From positions 248,001 through 312,000 of the forward strand of contig JACKFB010000004.1 in NCBI GenBank assembly GCA_020632695.1: a DNA stretch of 64,000 bases, in the 5' to 3' direction. A program made the position numbers and the translations under genes. The notes below the pieces were generated by a model. That model was not told where the DNA came from. It saw only the letters and a program-made list of their open reading frames with translations, and did not search any database. The DNA is from Deltaproteobacteria bacterium. GTDB lineage: Bacteria; Myxococcota_A; UBA9042; PHBI01; JACKFB01. Position 1 is the first letter of the stretch; every line of letters starts with the position of its first letter. Below, piece by piece: positions 8,552 to 19,208 of the stretch.

Positions 8552-8638
8552 GGAGAGATGGCCGAGTGGACGAAGGCGCTTGACTCGAAATCAAGTGTGC
8601 GGGTGACCGTACCGAGGGTTCGAATCCCTCTCTCTCCT
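8552..8638 (+). tRNA. tRNA-Ser(CGA)
   Basis: Acceptor GGAGAGA (8552-8558) pairs with TCTCTCC (8631-8637). Anticodon CGA is at 8586-8588 and a long variable arm is present. The discriminator position is T8638, followed by encoded CCA (8639-8641). The other three serine tRNAs here have G at that position. Confidence 0.93.
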
Positions 8639-8646
8639 CCAACCCA

Positions 8647-8675
8647 AGCCGCCACGGGTGAAGACCCCGGCGGCT
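8647..8675 (+). terminator. Hairpin after tRNA-Ser(CGA)
   Basis: AGCCGCC (8647-8653) and GGCGGCT (8669-8675) form the outer stem, with GGGT/ACCC pairing inside. It follows the tRNA by about 6 bases past CCA. Confidence 0.5.
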
Positions 8676-8704
8676 CGGGCCCTCCCGCTCGAGGAGTGTC
8701 TGTT

Positions 8705-8794
<90 letters not shown>

Positions 8795-8795
8795 G

Positions 8796-8819
8796 CTTGC
8801 CGGAGTCCAGTCCGGCAAG
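8796..8819 (+). terminator. Hairpin after tRNA-Ser(GGA)
   Basis: A perfect 9-base-pair stem, CTTGCCGGA (8796-8804) with TCCGGCAAG (8811-8819), around a 6-base loop, directly after the encoded CCA. Confidence 0.55.
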
Positions 8820-8876
8820 GTCGTCACTCCGAGAGCGGGCATCGGTGGAGGCTCCGACCGCGAGAGCGGTCGTTCA

Positions 8877-8969
8877 TGGTCGGTGGCCCGGCAATGGAGT
8901 CGTCGCGAACTCCGCCAGGTCCGGGAGGAAGCAACGGTAGCGCCTGCTTCATGTGTCGGGTCCCGGCCA
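8877..8969 (+). ncRNA. ffs: Small signal recognition particle RNA (4.5S type)
   Basis: The Ffh-binding domain is recognisable: CCAGGTCCGGGAGGAAGCA at about 8914-8932, then the asymmetric-loop strand and GGTAGC. The flanks close into a helix, TGGTCGG-GGCCCGG (from 8877) against GGGTCCCGGCCA (ending 8969). The RNA joins Ffh to target nascent membrane proteins. Its place between tadA and dnaX matches the position of scr in Bacillus subtilis. Exact ends are estimated from pairing. Confidence 0.92.
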
Positions 8970-8977
8970 ACCCATCT

Positions 8978-9010
8978 CGAGCCCCCGTCGGCATCCCCGG
9001 CGGGGGCTCG
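8978..9010 (+). terminator. Terminator hairpin after SRP RNA
   Basis: CGAGCCCCCG (8978-8987) pairs perfectly with CGGGGGCTCG (9001-9010), a 10-pair GC stem starting 8 bases after the SRP RNA. No T-tract follows. Confidence 0.65.
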
Positions 9011-9072
9011 CTGCGTCTGGAGCGCGCGCGGCGTCGTTGCGGCGCCGGGGCGGATGGGCTATTCGACGCGGG

Positions 9073-11372
<2,300 letters not shown>

Positions 11373-11376
<4 letters not shown>

Positions 11377-11705
11377 GTGACGACAACCCGCTGGCCGGCG
11401 GCCTGCAGGGCCTGATCCAGCAGGCGGGCGCCATGCAGCAGCGCGTCCAGGAGGCCCAGGCGCGGGCCGCGGCGAAGACGGTGTGGGGCGAGGCCGGCGG
11501 CGGGCTGGTGCGGGTCGAGGCGAACGGGCGCATGGAGATCGTCCGCGTCGACATCGATCCAGCCATCGCCCGAGACGACACCGAGATGATGCAGGATCTG
11601 GTGGTCGCGGCAACGAACGCGGCGCTGGCCAACGCCCGCGACCTGATGACCGCCGAGCTGGGACCGCTGGCCAACATGCTCAAGATGAGCGGGCTCGGAC
11701 TCTGA
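11373..11705 (+). CDS. ebfC: YbaB/EbfC nucleoid-associated protein
   Basis: This 110-residue protein starts with Gln-rich helix sequence (LQGLIQQAGAMQQRVQEAQ). A conserved beta region and a C-terminal helix ending NMLKMSGLGL follow, typical of the small dimeric DNA-binding EbfC/YbaB family. ATG overlaps the dnaX stop by 4 bases, and recR follows, giving the widespread dnaX-ebfC-recR operon. It binds DNA broadly and affects nucleoid structure and repair. Confidence 0.93.
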
Positions 11706-11790
11706 GCGGGTCCTCCCCACCGGGCGGACCGGCGCCGCTGCGGCCGGCGCGAGGCTGCTGCGGCGCACCGACCGCCGGGCGGGGGCCCGC

Positions 11791-12399
11791 GTGAGCTCGA
11801 GCCGCCTGCCCCAAGCGCTGGAGAAGCTGGTCTCGCTGCTCGCCCGGCTGCCCGGCATCGGGGAGCGCAGCGCCACCAGGCTGGCCTTCTACATGCTCTC
11901 CCAGCCCGAGAGCTACGCCCGGGAGCTGTCGGGCGCCCTGGTGGAGCTGGTGGAGCGCGTCCACTTCTGCGTGGACTGCCACATGGTGGCCGAGGGCGAG
12001 CGCTGCACCATCTGCGAGGACCCGTCGCGGGAGCGGACCACGCTCTGCGTCGTGGAGGGAATCGCCGACCTGCTGGCCTTCGAGCGCTCGGGCGCCTACC
12101 ACGGCCTCTACCACGTGCTCCACGGCGTGCTGGCGCCGCTCAAGGGGGTCGGGCCCGACGAGCTGCGCCTCGCGAACCTGCGCGGCCGAATCGAGGCGCT
12201 GGGTACCTCGGAGGTCATCGTCGCCACCTCGTCCGACGTCGAGGGCGAGGCGACGGCGCTCTATCTGCTGCGCCACCTGGCGCCCACCGGCGTGCGGGTC
12301 AGCCGCATCGCCACCGGCGTGCCGATGGGGGGCGAGCTGGAGTATGTCGACGCGACCACCCTGAGCCGGGCCCTGCGAGGCCGCACGCCCTTGGAGTGA
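11791..12399 (+). CDS. recR: Recombination protein RecR
   Basis: This 202-residue protein has the helix-hairpin-helix (LARLPGIGERSATRLAFY) at about 17-34, a Cys4 zinc finger (CVDC and CTIC) at about 57-73, and a Toprim domain with the VVEG motif and a C-terminal Walker-B-like segment. RecR forms rings that clamp DNA and loads RecA with RecO during gap repair. It starts with GTG 85 bases after ebfC and is the last gene of the operon. Length is normal. Confidence 0.95.
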   Translation: MSSSRLPQALEKLVSLLARLPGIGERSATRLAFYMLSQPESYARELSGALVELVERVHFCVDCHMVAEGERCTICEDPSRERTTLCVVEGIADLLAFERSGAYHGLYHVLHGVLAPLKGVGPDELRLANLRGRIEALGTSEVIVATSSDVEGEATALYLLRHLAPTGVRVSRIATGVPMGGELEYVDATTLSRALRGRTPLE

Positions 12400-12414
12400 C
12401 CCGCCTCCCGCTGC

Positions 12415-13692
12415 TCAGCGCGCCGCCTCGATGCGCCTGGTGCCCATGAAGGGCCACAGCACCTCGGGCAGGTCCACCGAGCCGTCCTCGCGCTGGTAGT
12501 TCTCGAGGATGGCCATCAGGGTGCGCCCGATGGCCAGGCCGCTGCCGTTGAGGGTGTGGACGAAGCGGGGCTTCTCGCCGGGCGCGGGGCGGTAGCGGAT
12601 GCTGGCGCGCCGGGCCTGGAACTCGCCGAAGTTCGAGCAGCTCGAGATCTCACGCCACATCTTCTGGGCGGGGAGCCAGACCTCGAGGTCGTAGCAGCGG
12701 CGGGCGCCGAAGCCCAGGTCGCCGGTGCAGAGATCCATCACGCGATAGGGCAGGTCCAGGGCCTGGAGCACGCGCTCCGCGTGGCCCACGAGCGCCTCGT
12801 GGGCGTCGGCAGAGCCCTCGGGCGTGGCGAACTGGACCAGCTCCACCTTCTGGAACTGGTGCAGGCGGGTGAGCCCGCGGGTGTCCCGGCCATGGGAGCC
12901 CGCCTCGCGCCGGAAGCAAGAGGAGTACCCTGCGTACTTGATGGGGAGGCGCTCGGCGTCGAGGATCTCCTCCCGGTGCATGTTGGTCACCGGGACCTCG
13001 GCGGTCGGGATCAGGAAGAGCCCGTCGGGAGCGGTCTGGAAGGCGTCCTCCTCGAACTTCGGCAGCTGGTTGGTGCCCACCATCGACTCGCGCAGGACGA
13101 GGTAGGGCGGGAGCACCTCCTCGTAGCCGTGGTCTCCGGTGTGGAGGTCGAGCATGAAGGACGCCAGCGCCCGCTCGAGCCGGGCGCCGAGCCCGCGGTA
13201 GAGCACGAAGCGCGCCCCGCTGACCTTGCGGGCCGACTCGAAGTCCAGGATGCCGAGCCGCTCGCCCAGGGTGTCGTGCTCGACCAGCTCCCAGTCGAAC
13301 TGGCGCGGTTCGCCCCAGGTGCGCAGGACCACGTTGTCGGACGCGTCGCGGCCGTCGGGCGCTTCGGGGGCCGGCGGGTTCGGGAAGAGCAGCGCCGCGG
13401 CGTCGGCCTCCTCCTCCAGCTCCTTGGCGCGGAGTTCCAGGGCCTTCACCTCCGCCGAGAGCTCCTTGAGCTGGGCGCGCAGGGTCTCGCGGTCAGCGGG
13501 CGAGAGGTCCTTCGAGGTCATCTGCGTCGAGGCCTCCTTCTGCTGGTGCCGCAGCGCGCCGAACCGGGTGATGGTGCGGCGGCGCTCCTCGCCGATCGCG
13601 ATGATCTGCTCGAGGGACAGCGACGGATCGCGCCGCCTCAGCGCGGCCTCCATCCCCTCCGGGTCCTCCAAGATGGCCTTCACATCCAGCAC
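12415..13692 (-). CDS. serS: Seryl-tRNA synthetase
   Basis: This 425-residue class II synthetase charges all tRNA-Ser species. An N-terminal coiled coil (about 28-105) that grips the long variable arm precedes the catalytic core. The core has TAEVPVTN, motif 2 FRREAGSHGRDTRGL, and motif 3 GSGLAIGRTL near the C terminus. GTG 13692 is chosen because it gives the family-standard MLDVK start, and GAGGAG (13700-13705 on the minus strand) lies at the proper distance. That Shine-Dalgarno overlaps a plausible stop of the upstream RNase tail. The gene ends 15 bases from recR, convergent. Its four tRNA substrates lie 3.6-5 kb away. Confidence 0.96.
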   Translation of the reverse strand: MLDVKAILEDPEGMEAALRRRDPSLSLEQIIAIGEERRRTITRFGALRHQQKEASTQMTSKDLSPADRETLRAQLKELSAEVKALELRAKELEEEADAAALLFPNPPAPEAPDGRDASDNVVLRTWGEPRQFDWELVEHDTLGERLGILDFESARKVSGARFVLYRGLGARLERALASFMLDLHTGDHGYEEVLPPYLVLRESMVGTNQLPKFEEDAFQTAPDGLFLIPTAEVPVTNMHREEILDAERLPIKYAGYSSCFRREAGSHGRDTRGLTRLHQFQKVELVQFATPEGSADAHEALVGHAERVLQALDLPYRVMDLCTGDLGFGARRCYDLEVWLPAQKMWREISSCSNFGEFQARRASIRYRPAPGEKPRFVHTLNGSGLAIGRTLMAILENYQREDGSVDLPEVLWPFMGTRRIEAAR

Positions 13693-13696
13693 GAGC

Positions 13697-14284
13697 TCAC
13701 TCCTCGCTGGTCGGGGGGGGCGTGGTCGGCGGCGACGGTGCGCTGGGGCGGACGGCCGCCGGGGGGCGCGTCGCGGGCGCCGGCGGCGCGGTCGGCCGGG
13801 TGCCGCCGGTGGCCGAGCGGAGATCGATGACGCCTCCCGCGCGCGGCACCGGGGCGGCGGCTGCTGGAGCCGGGGCGGGCGGCGGCGCCGGGGGCCGCGC
13901 GCTCGGGCGGAGCGGCCGGCGTGGGCCGGGGGCTCGGCGCCGGAGCGGCAGTGTCCGAGGACGCGCGCGGGGCCGGGGCTGGCCGCGCGCCGCCGCTGCC
14001 GGCGTGGCGCGAGCGAGAGGGGCCGACGGTGCGGTGCCGTTGGGGGCGGGGGCGGCGGCCGCCTTCGTCGGGGCCGGGCCCTCGCCGCCGCGCCGCGCCG
14101 CGCTCGGCGCTGGCGCCGGCGGCGGGTTCGCCCGGAGTCGCGGCCCCTGGCCGCGCGGTGGCCGCCAGGGGCTTCAGGCGCTCCTGGGCGCCGTCCGCGC
14201 TCGGCCGCGCCACGGCTGCGCGCCCCGCTGCGCTCGGTCCCGGCCGAGGCCACCGCGGGCGCGGTGTCACCGCCCGCCGCGCCC
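13697..14284 (-). other. Probable continuation of the RNase E/G C-terminal tail, in shifted frames
   Basis: The RNase frame stops at 14285, but tail-like coding character continues to serS. After the G-run at 14564-14570, a neighbouring frame encodes a mixed acidic/basic tail (for example GKRKRRRRRRR then DGDGES). Farther on another frame carries an Ala/Pro tail. Near the end the original frame returns with VIDLRSATGG and a Pro/Thr-rich end, closing with TGA at 13697-13699, 4 bases before the serS start. Frame changes inside GC homopolymers that sum to zero suggest indels in the sequence, or real decay, rather than a separate gene. Confidence 0.5.
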
Positions 14285-16768
14285 TCACCGACTGCCTCGC
14301 GGCTCTGCCGTGAGCGCCGCTCCCGCGGCGCGCGACCCGAGTCGCCGTCCGCGCTGTCGTCGCCCTCGCTGCGTCGTCGCCGCTTGCGCCCGCCGCCTTC
14401 CGCGCTGGCGCTCGCGCCGCCGTCGCCGCCGTCGTCGCGCGTGTCGCCGTCCGAGCGGCTCTCGCCGTCCCCGTCGCCGCCCCCGCTCCGCCGCCGCCGC
14501 CGCCGCCGCTTGCGCTTGCCGCTCCCGTCGCCAGAGTCGTCGCCGCCGCCGCCGCCGCCGCCGCCCCCCCGCCGCCGCCCCGCTCGGCGCGCTGGCGCTC
14601 GCGCCTCCGCTCGATGCCGCGCGGCTCGCGCTGGGCTTGGGCTCCTCCGCCGGGGGCCTGGCCCGCGGCGTCTCGTCCTCGTCGTCTCGCTCGGAGGGGC
14701 GCTTGCGGCTGGCCGCGACCACCGGTTTCGGGGCCTCGCCCCGGGCCGCCCGGCGCTTGCGTCGCGCCAGGGGATCGTTGTGGTCGAGCAGCCGCTCCGA
14801 CGGCGGGGAGCGCCGCGCGCTGCTCGCCGACGAGGTCTTGGGCAGGCCCGGCAGCTCGATGGGGAGGGTGGCCACCGGCTTCTTGTCGCCGTACAGGACC
14901 CGCTTGAACCACCCGACGATGCCGCCGGAGCGCTCCATCGGAACGGCCGCCACCGCTGCCGCCGCGGCCGCCGCCGCCACCTCGCGGGCCTGCCGGGCCA
15001 CGCGCTCGTCACGCGCCGCCCGCTCGGCCTCCTCCCGCGCCACGGTCTCCCGGTCGCGGTCCGAGCGGTGGCGGGCTTGATCCTCCTGGGCCTGCCGCTG
15101 GGCCTCGACGATCTCGAGGTCCTCCGCCATCTTCTTCTCGATGGTGCGGTAGAGCGCGTCGTACTCGTCCTCGGTCAGGCTCAGGCCCCGCGCCTCGGCC
15201 GCCTCGATGAGCACCTCCTCCATGTCCTCCAGCTCGCGGCGCTCGACGTCGCTGCGCACCAGGTCGAAGGTCAGCAGCAGGCGCCGCGCCCGCTTGCCGC
15301 GCCCGGCCGAGGCCAGGATCTCGACGAAGGCCTGGTGGGGCGGGCAGTCGGGCACGCCGCGCACGTCCAGGCTGACCCGCGTCTCGCGCTCGAGCTCGGA
15401 CAGGTCGCGTCGCTTCCGGTTGACCAGGTAGTTCGCCACGTCCACGGGCATCTTGGCCGACACGTGCACGTAGTTGGTGCCGCGGAGGACGGTCTCCTTG
15501 ATGCGCCGGAGCAGGTAGAGCGCGCTGGACTCCACCGAGCGCACCTGGCCGGTCCCGCCGCAGCTCGAGCAGGCGTGGAAGCTGCTCATCATCAGCGCGC
15601 TCTTGAGCCGCTGACGGCTGATCTCCATCAGCCCGAACTCGCTGATGCGGCTGAACTTCACCTTGGCCTTGTCCGAGGCGAAGGCGTCGCGCGCGGCCTG
15701 TTCGACCGCCTTGATGTTCTCGCGGTCGCGCATGTCGATGAAGTCGACGACCACCAGACCACCGCGGTCGCGCAGGCGGAGCTGGCGGGCCACCTCGGCG
15801 GCCGCCTCGAGGTTGGTGGTGAGCGCGGTCTGCTCGATATCGTCGGTCTTCACGCGGCCCGAGTTGACGTCGATGGCGACCAGCGCCTCGGTCTGGTCGA
15901 TGACGATGGAGCCGCCGGAGGGCAGGTCGATGCGGCGCGCGAAGACGTCGTCGATCTGGTCCTCGACCTGGTAGCGGCTGAAGAGCGGCGTGGGGTCGTC
16001 GTAGAACCGGATGCGGCTGCGCATCTCGGGCACCAGGACGGCGCAGTAGTCGCGGATCTCCTCGTAGGTGTCGACGTCGTCGACCAGGATCTCGTCGAGG
16101 TTGCCCGTGGCGTAGTCGCGGATGAAGCGCATGGCGGCGCTGCGCTCGCGGTGGATGAGGCCCGGGCCCTTGCAGGCGGCGAAGCGCTCCTCGAGGTTGG
16201 TCCACAGGCGCTTGAGGTACTCGAGGTCGCGCGCGACGTCGCTCTTCTCGCGCTCGACGCCGGCGGTGCGGATGATGACGCCGAAGCCCTCGGGCACCGG
16301 CAGGTCGTCGATGAGGTCCTTGAGGCGCTTGCGCTCGTCGGTGGGCAGGCGCCGCGAGATCCCGGTCTTGCCCGAGTCGGGCATGATGACCAGGTAGCGG
16401 CCGGGCAGCGACACGTAGGTCGAGAGGCTGGCGCCCTTGTTGCCGATCTCGTCCTTGACCACCTGGACCATCAGCTCCTGCCGCTCGCGCAGCAGGTCGG
16501 AGATGGTCAGCTTCTTGTTGCCGGCGTCGGCGGGATGGTAGCGCGAGTGGATCTCGGACAGCGGCAGGAAGCCCTGCTTGTCCTCGCCGTAGTCCACGAA
16601 CGCCGCCTGCAGGCTCGGGTTCACCCGATGGACGATGCCCTTGTAGACATTGCCCTTGGCCTCGTCGAGCTGGGTCGTGTCGATCTCGAGGTTGGACAGC
16701 ACGCCGCCCTCCACGAGCGCGATGCGTGTCTCCTCGACGGTCACGTTGATGAGCAGTTTCTCCGCCAT
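14285..16768 (-). CDS. rng: Ribonuclease E/G family endoribonuclease
   Basis: This 827-residue open frame carries the catalytic core of RNase E/G. An S1 RNA-binding segment (NVYKGIVHRV, about 40-110) is followed by the DNase I-like active site with Asp300 in AIDVNSGR and Asp345 in VVVDFIDM. The zinc-link CSSCGGTG (C400, C403) is used for dimer formation. These positions match Escherichia coli RNase E almost exactly. ATG 16768 gives the conserved MAEKLLINVT start. After about residue 520 the tail becomes low-complexity, and after about 730 it is Arg-rich, probably because the frame shifts at a G homopolymer. The enzyme processes rRNA and tRNA and starts mRNA decay. serS follows on the same strand. 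Confidence 0.9.
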   Translation of the reverse strand: MAEKLLINVTVEETRIALVEGGVLSNLEIDTTQLDEAKGNVYKGIVHRVNPSLQAAFVDYGEDKQGFLPLSEIHSRYHPADAGNKKLTISDLLRERQELMVQVVKDEIGNKGASLSTYVSLPGRYLVIMPDSGKTGISRRLPTDERKRLKDLIDDLPVPEGFGVIIRTAGVEREKSDVARDLEYLKRLWTNLEERFAACKGPGLIHRERSAAMRFIRDYATGNLDEILVDDVDTYEEIRDYCAVLVPEMRSRIRFYDDPTPLFSRYQVEDQIDDVFARRIDLPSGGSIVIDQTEALVAIDVNSGRVKTDDIEQTALTTNLEAAAEVARQLRLRDRGGLVVVDFIDMRDRENIKAVEQAARDAFASDKAKVKFSRISEFGLMEISRQRLKSALMMSSFHACSSCGGTGQVRSVESSALYLLRRIKETVLRGTNYVHVSAKMPVDVANYLVNRKRRDLSELERETRVSLDVRGVPDCPPHQAFVEILASAGRGKRARRLLLTFDLVRSDVERRELEDMEEVLIEAAEARGLSLTEDEYDALYRTIEKKMAEDLEIVEAQRQAQEDQARHRSDRDRETVAREEAERAARDERVARQAREVAAAAAAAAVAAVPMERSGGIVGWFKRVLYGDKKPVATLPIELPGLPKTSSASSARRSPPSERLLDHNDPLARRKRRAARGEAPKPVVAASRKRPSERDDEDETPRARPPAEEPKPSASRAASSGGASASAPSGAAAGGRRRRRRRRRLWRRERQAQAAAAAAAERGRRRGRREPLGRRHARRRRRRRRERQRGRRRAQAATTQRGRRQRGRRLGSRAAGAALTAEPRGSR

Positions 16769-16863
16769 GGGCGTTCTCCTCCCAGGGAGACGCGGCGGGC
16801 GGCGCGCGGACGGGATGTCGGGTCGGGTTCCAGGTCGGTTCGGGCAGCGGCTGCGAGGCGCCT

Positions 16864-17355
16864 TCAGGCGCCGCGTGCCGATCCCGCGCGAGTCGGCCAC
16901 CAGTGCGAGCCGTTCGTCGTTCGGTCCGGACCATGACGGGACGCTCGCGCGTCTCCGAGAACCGCGGCCCATCGTCCGCGCGCTTCAGCCGCGACGGCCG
17001 GCCGGTCGGCAGAGCTCTCGTCTCCGCCGGCCTTCGCGTCCGGCGTCTCGCCGTCCGCTGCCAGGCCATCTCGTTGGGTATCGGGTGGTGGTGGTGATGT
17101 GTCAGTAGAATCAGCGTCGCCCACGCCGACATCGGCGCGAGCGTCCAGATCCGACGGCTCTGACGCGTCGACCGCGTCAGCGGCCGAAGTATCGGCCAGC
17201 ACGTCGTCCGCTCCTGCGGCACCCACCGGAAGTTCCGGCTGCGCGCCGATGGCGGTGGTCGGGGCGCAGGGGTGTCCCTCCGTCCCGTTCGGGCACACGG
17301 CGTCCGCCCCGCAGGCGAGGATGAGCACCGAGAAGCCTGCAAGGACCCATGGCAT
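16864..17355 (-). CDS. Small putative lipoprotein
   Basis: This 163-residue frame has a hydrophobic stretch ending in the lipobox LILAC near residue 15. An acidic Asp/Ala/Ser/Thr-rich low-complexity region follows, typical of surface lipoproteins in Myxococcota. An upstream non-ATG start would add an Arg-rich n-region (RQPRRSALTRLAS) and give a better signal peptide, so the start is uncertain. It sits 95 bases upstream of the RNase E/G gene on the same strand, downstream of a likely promoter at 17519-17548. Function unknown. Confidence 0.5.
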   Translation of the reverse strand: MPWVLAGFSVLILACGADAVCPNGTEGHPCAPTTAIGAQPELPVGAAGADDVLADTSAADAVDASEPSDLDARADVGVGDADSTDTSPPPPDTQRDGLAADGETPDAKAGGDESSADRPAVAAEARGRWAAVLGDARASRHGPDRTTNGSHWWPTRAGSARGA

Positions 17356-17518
17356 CGACGCGAGACGCGTCAGCGCGCTGCGGCGAGGCTGTCGGATCGA
17401 GCAGGTGGGGCAATCGGTCAAGAACAGCTCGTCAGTCGTCTTTCGCTGCGGTAGCCAGCACGCGGAGCCCCCGGTGGCAAGGTCCGGGTCGGCTCCAGGT
17501 ACAGCAACGCTACGGTCC

Positions 17519-17548
17519 AATCTAGGCCCACCGCGCCGGACCTGTCAA
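17519..17548 (-). promoter_or_regulatory. Candidate promoter for the lipoprotein/RNase E/G side
   Basis: On the minus strand a perfect TTGACA (17548-17543) and TAGATT (17524-17519) are 18 bases apart. It points toward the lipoprotein and rng, back to back with the plus-strand promoter at 17561-17589. Confidence 0.5.
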
Positions 17549-17560
17549 TGAATACGCGCC

Positions 17561-17589
17561 TGGACGCCCCTGGGTGCGCGGGCTATAAG
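17561..17589 (+). promoter_or_regulatory. Candidate promoter, possibly giving a leaderless mRNA
   Basis: TGGACG (17561-17566), a 17-base spacer and TATAAG (17584-17589). The expected start of transcription, 7-9 bases later, falls on or next to the ATG at 17598, so the transcript could lack a 5' leader. Confidence 0.45.
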
Positions 17590-17597
17590 GCGCCGCG

Positions 17598-19208
17598 ATG
17601 ACTGACGAAACTCGACGACACTCCCCCGGGGGGCCACGGCCCGCCGCAGGACGCGGAGCCTGGTTCGGCCTCATCGCCGCCGTCGTGCTGGTGGTGTCCT
17701 TGGGACGCCCGGCGGCGGTGTGGGACGCCGCCGAGATCGACGGGCTGGCTGCCGGAGCGCGCCTGGCCGACGCCTTGACCACGGGCAGCGGAGGCCTGCG
17801 CGAGCGCGCCCGGCGCGGATTCGAGTCCGACGCGGGCGTACCCCCCTGCGTCGCGCGACCCGACGCTCCGGCCTGCCAGCGGCACGCGACCGAGGCTCCC
17901 CTGGCGCGCTGGTTCATCGCCGGCGCCGCCCTGACCGCGCCGGCCACCGACGACGCCAGCAGCGCCAGCTACGGCGCCACCCTCGCCCTGATCCTGGCCG
18001 CGCTGACCACCGGACTCCTGCTGGCCCGGAGCTGCGGCGGCGGGGCCGGCGCGGCCGCCCTGGGCGCCGCCTTGCTGCTGGCCATGCCCGGCGCGCTCGG
18101 CAGCGCCTCGACCGCCGGCGTGGCCGCGCTCGGTGCCCTGGTAGTGGCGCTGACGCTGGCCGCCATGGAGCGCGTCGCTCGCGGCCGCGGCGCCATCGCC
18201 GCCGGGCTCACCCTCGGGCTGGCCCTGGGCCTGCATCCCGCGGGGGTGGTGCTGCTGCTGCCGCTCTTCGCCGTGGCGGCCGCTGCGACCCGCCCCCGTC
18301 CCCGCCCCTCGCACGAGCCCGGGCTGCTGCCCCTGCCGCCAGTGCCGGTCTCGCTCTTCGCCGCGCCCGCCATCGCGCTGATCGTGTTCGTCGCGTCCTG
18401 GCCCGCCGCGTGGCACGAGACCACGCGTCACCTGGGCGCCTGGCTGGTCAGCGGCATCGCCCAGGCAGCCCCGCGCCAGACCATCGGTGGGGTGCTCTTC
18501 GACCAGCCCGCTGGCCGCGCGCCGAGCGCCCTGGTCGCGGCCCTGCAGTGGGTCGCCTGGACGCCCGTCCCGCTGCTCGGCGCCTGGCTGGTGGGCGTGG
18601 CCGCGACCGCGCGCGCCGGCAGACGCGGGCTGTGGTCGCCGCTGCTGGTGCTGGCGACCCTGCTGGTGACTGCCGGGCTGGACGGCGGCCTCTTCGCCGA
18701 GCGTCGCAACCTGCTGTCCTGGCTCTGGGCGCCGACGGCGCTGACGGCCGGCATCGGCGTCGTCGCGATGGGCGACGCCCTCGCCCGCGTTCGCCCCAAC
18801 CTCTCGCCGCGGCTCGCCCACGGCCTGGTGGCCGCGTTGGTGCTCCTGCTGCCCGGGCTGGCGCTGCTGCTCGGCGTGGGCCCTCGGGCGGCCCAGCGCT
18901 TCGGGGCCGCGACGCGCCAGCCCCTGCCCGAGGCGCTGCTCGCCCGAGGCGCGCCGCCCGACGCCGAGACCACCGTGTACGTGGTGGCCGAAGCGCCGGA
19001 CTACGCCCACGCGCTGCAGGTGCTGACCGAGCGGGGCCCGCGTCCCTATCGCTGGGTGGAGTCGCCCGAGCAGGCCAGCCGGGTGCTGCTGGTCCGCGAC
19101 GGGTCCGGAGCCGAGCGCAGCGCGCTGGCCGGAGCCCTGGGCCAGCAAGAGCCGCTCGCCAGCTCCGACGCCGGTGGCGTGCGGGTCGACCTCTACGTCG
19201 CGCCGTGA
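17598..19208 (+). CDS. Polytopic membrane protein, glycosyltransferase-39-like
   Basis: This 536-residue protein has about ten hydrophobic segments. An early Asp-rich periplasmic stretch (WDAAEIDG) follows the first helix, which is the layout of dolichyl-phosphate-mannose-type (GT39/PMT or ArnT-like) glycosyltransferases. The C-terminal 100 residues form a soluble domain. If the family call is right it would transfer a sugar from a lipid carrier on the periplasmic face. It overlaps the CYTH gene by 4 bases (GTGA). Sequence support for GT39 is topological rather than motif-level. Confidence 0.55.
   Translation: MTDETRRHSPGGPRPAAGRGAWFGLIAAVVLVVSLGRPAAVWDAAEIDGLAAGARLADALTTGSGGLRERARRGFESDAGVPPCVARPDAPACQRHATEAPLARWFIAGAALTAPATDDASSASYGATLALILAALTTGLLLARSCGGGAGAAALGAALLLAMPGALGSASTAGVAALGALVVALTLAAMERVARGRGAIAAGLTLGLALGLHPAGVVLLLPLFAVAAAATRPRPRPSHEPGLLPLPPVPVSLFAAPAIALIVFVASWPAAWHETTRHLGAWLVSGIAQAAPRQTIGGVLFDQPAGRAPSALVAALQWVAWTPVPLLGAWLVGVAATARAGRRGLWSPLLVLATLLVTAGLDGGLFAERRNLLSWLWAPTALTAGIGVVAMGDALARVRPNLSPRLAHGLVAALVLLLPGLALLLGVGPRAAQRFGAATRQPLPEALLARGAPPDAETTVYVVAEAPDYAHALQVLTERGPRPYRWVESPEQASRVLLVRDGSGAERSALAGALGQQEPLASSDAGGVRVDLYVAP

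Noticed and set aside
12415..15012. An 865-residue serS with a long N-terminal extension
   Set aside because: The extra 440 residues are low-complexity sequence of the RNase E/G tail. The conserved SerRS start and its ribosome-binding site are at 13692.
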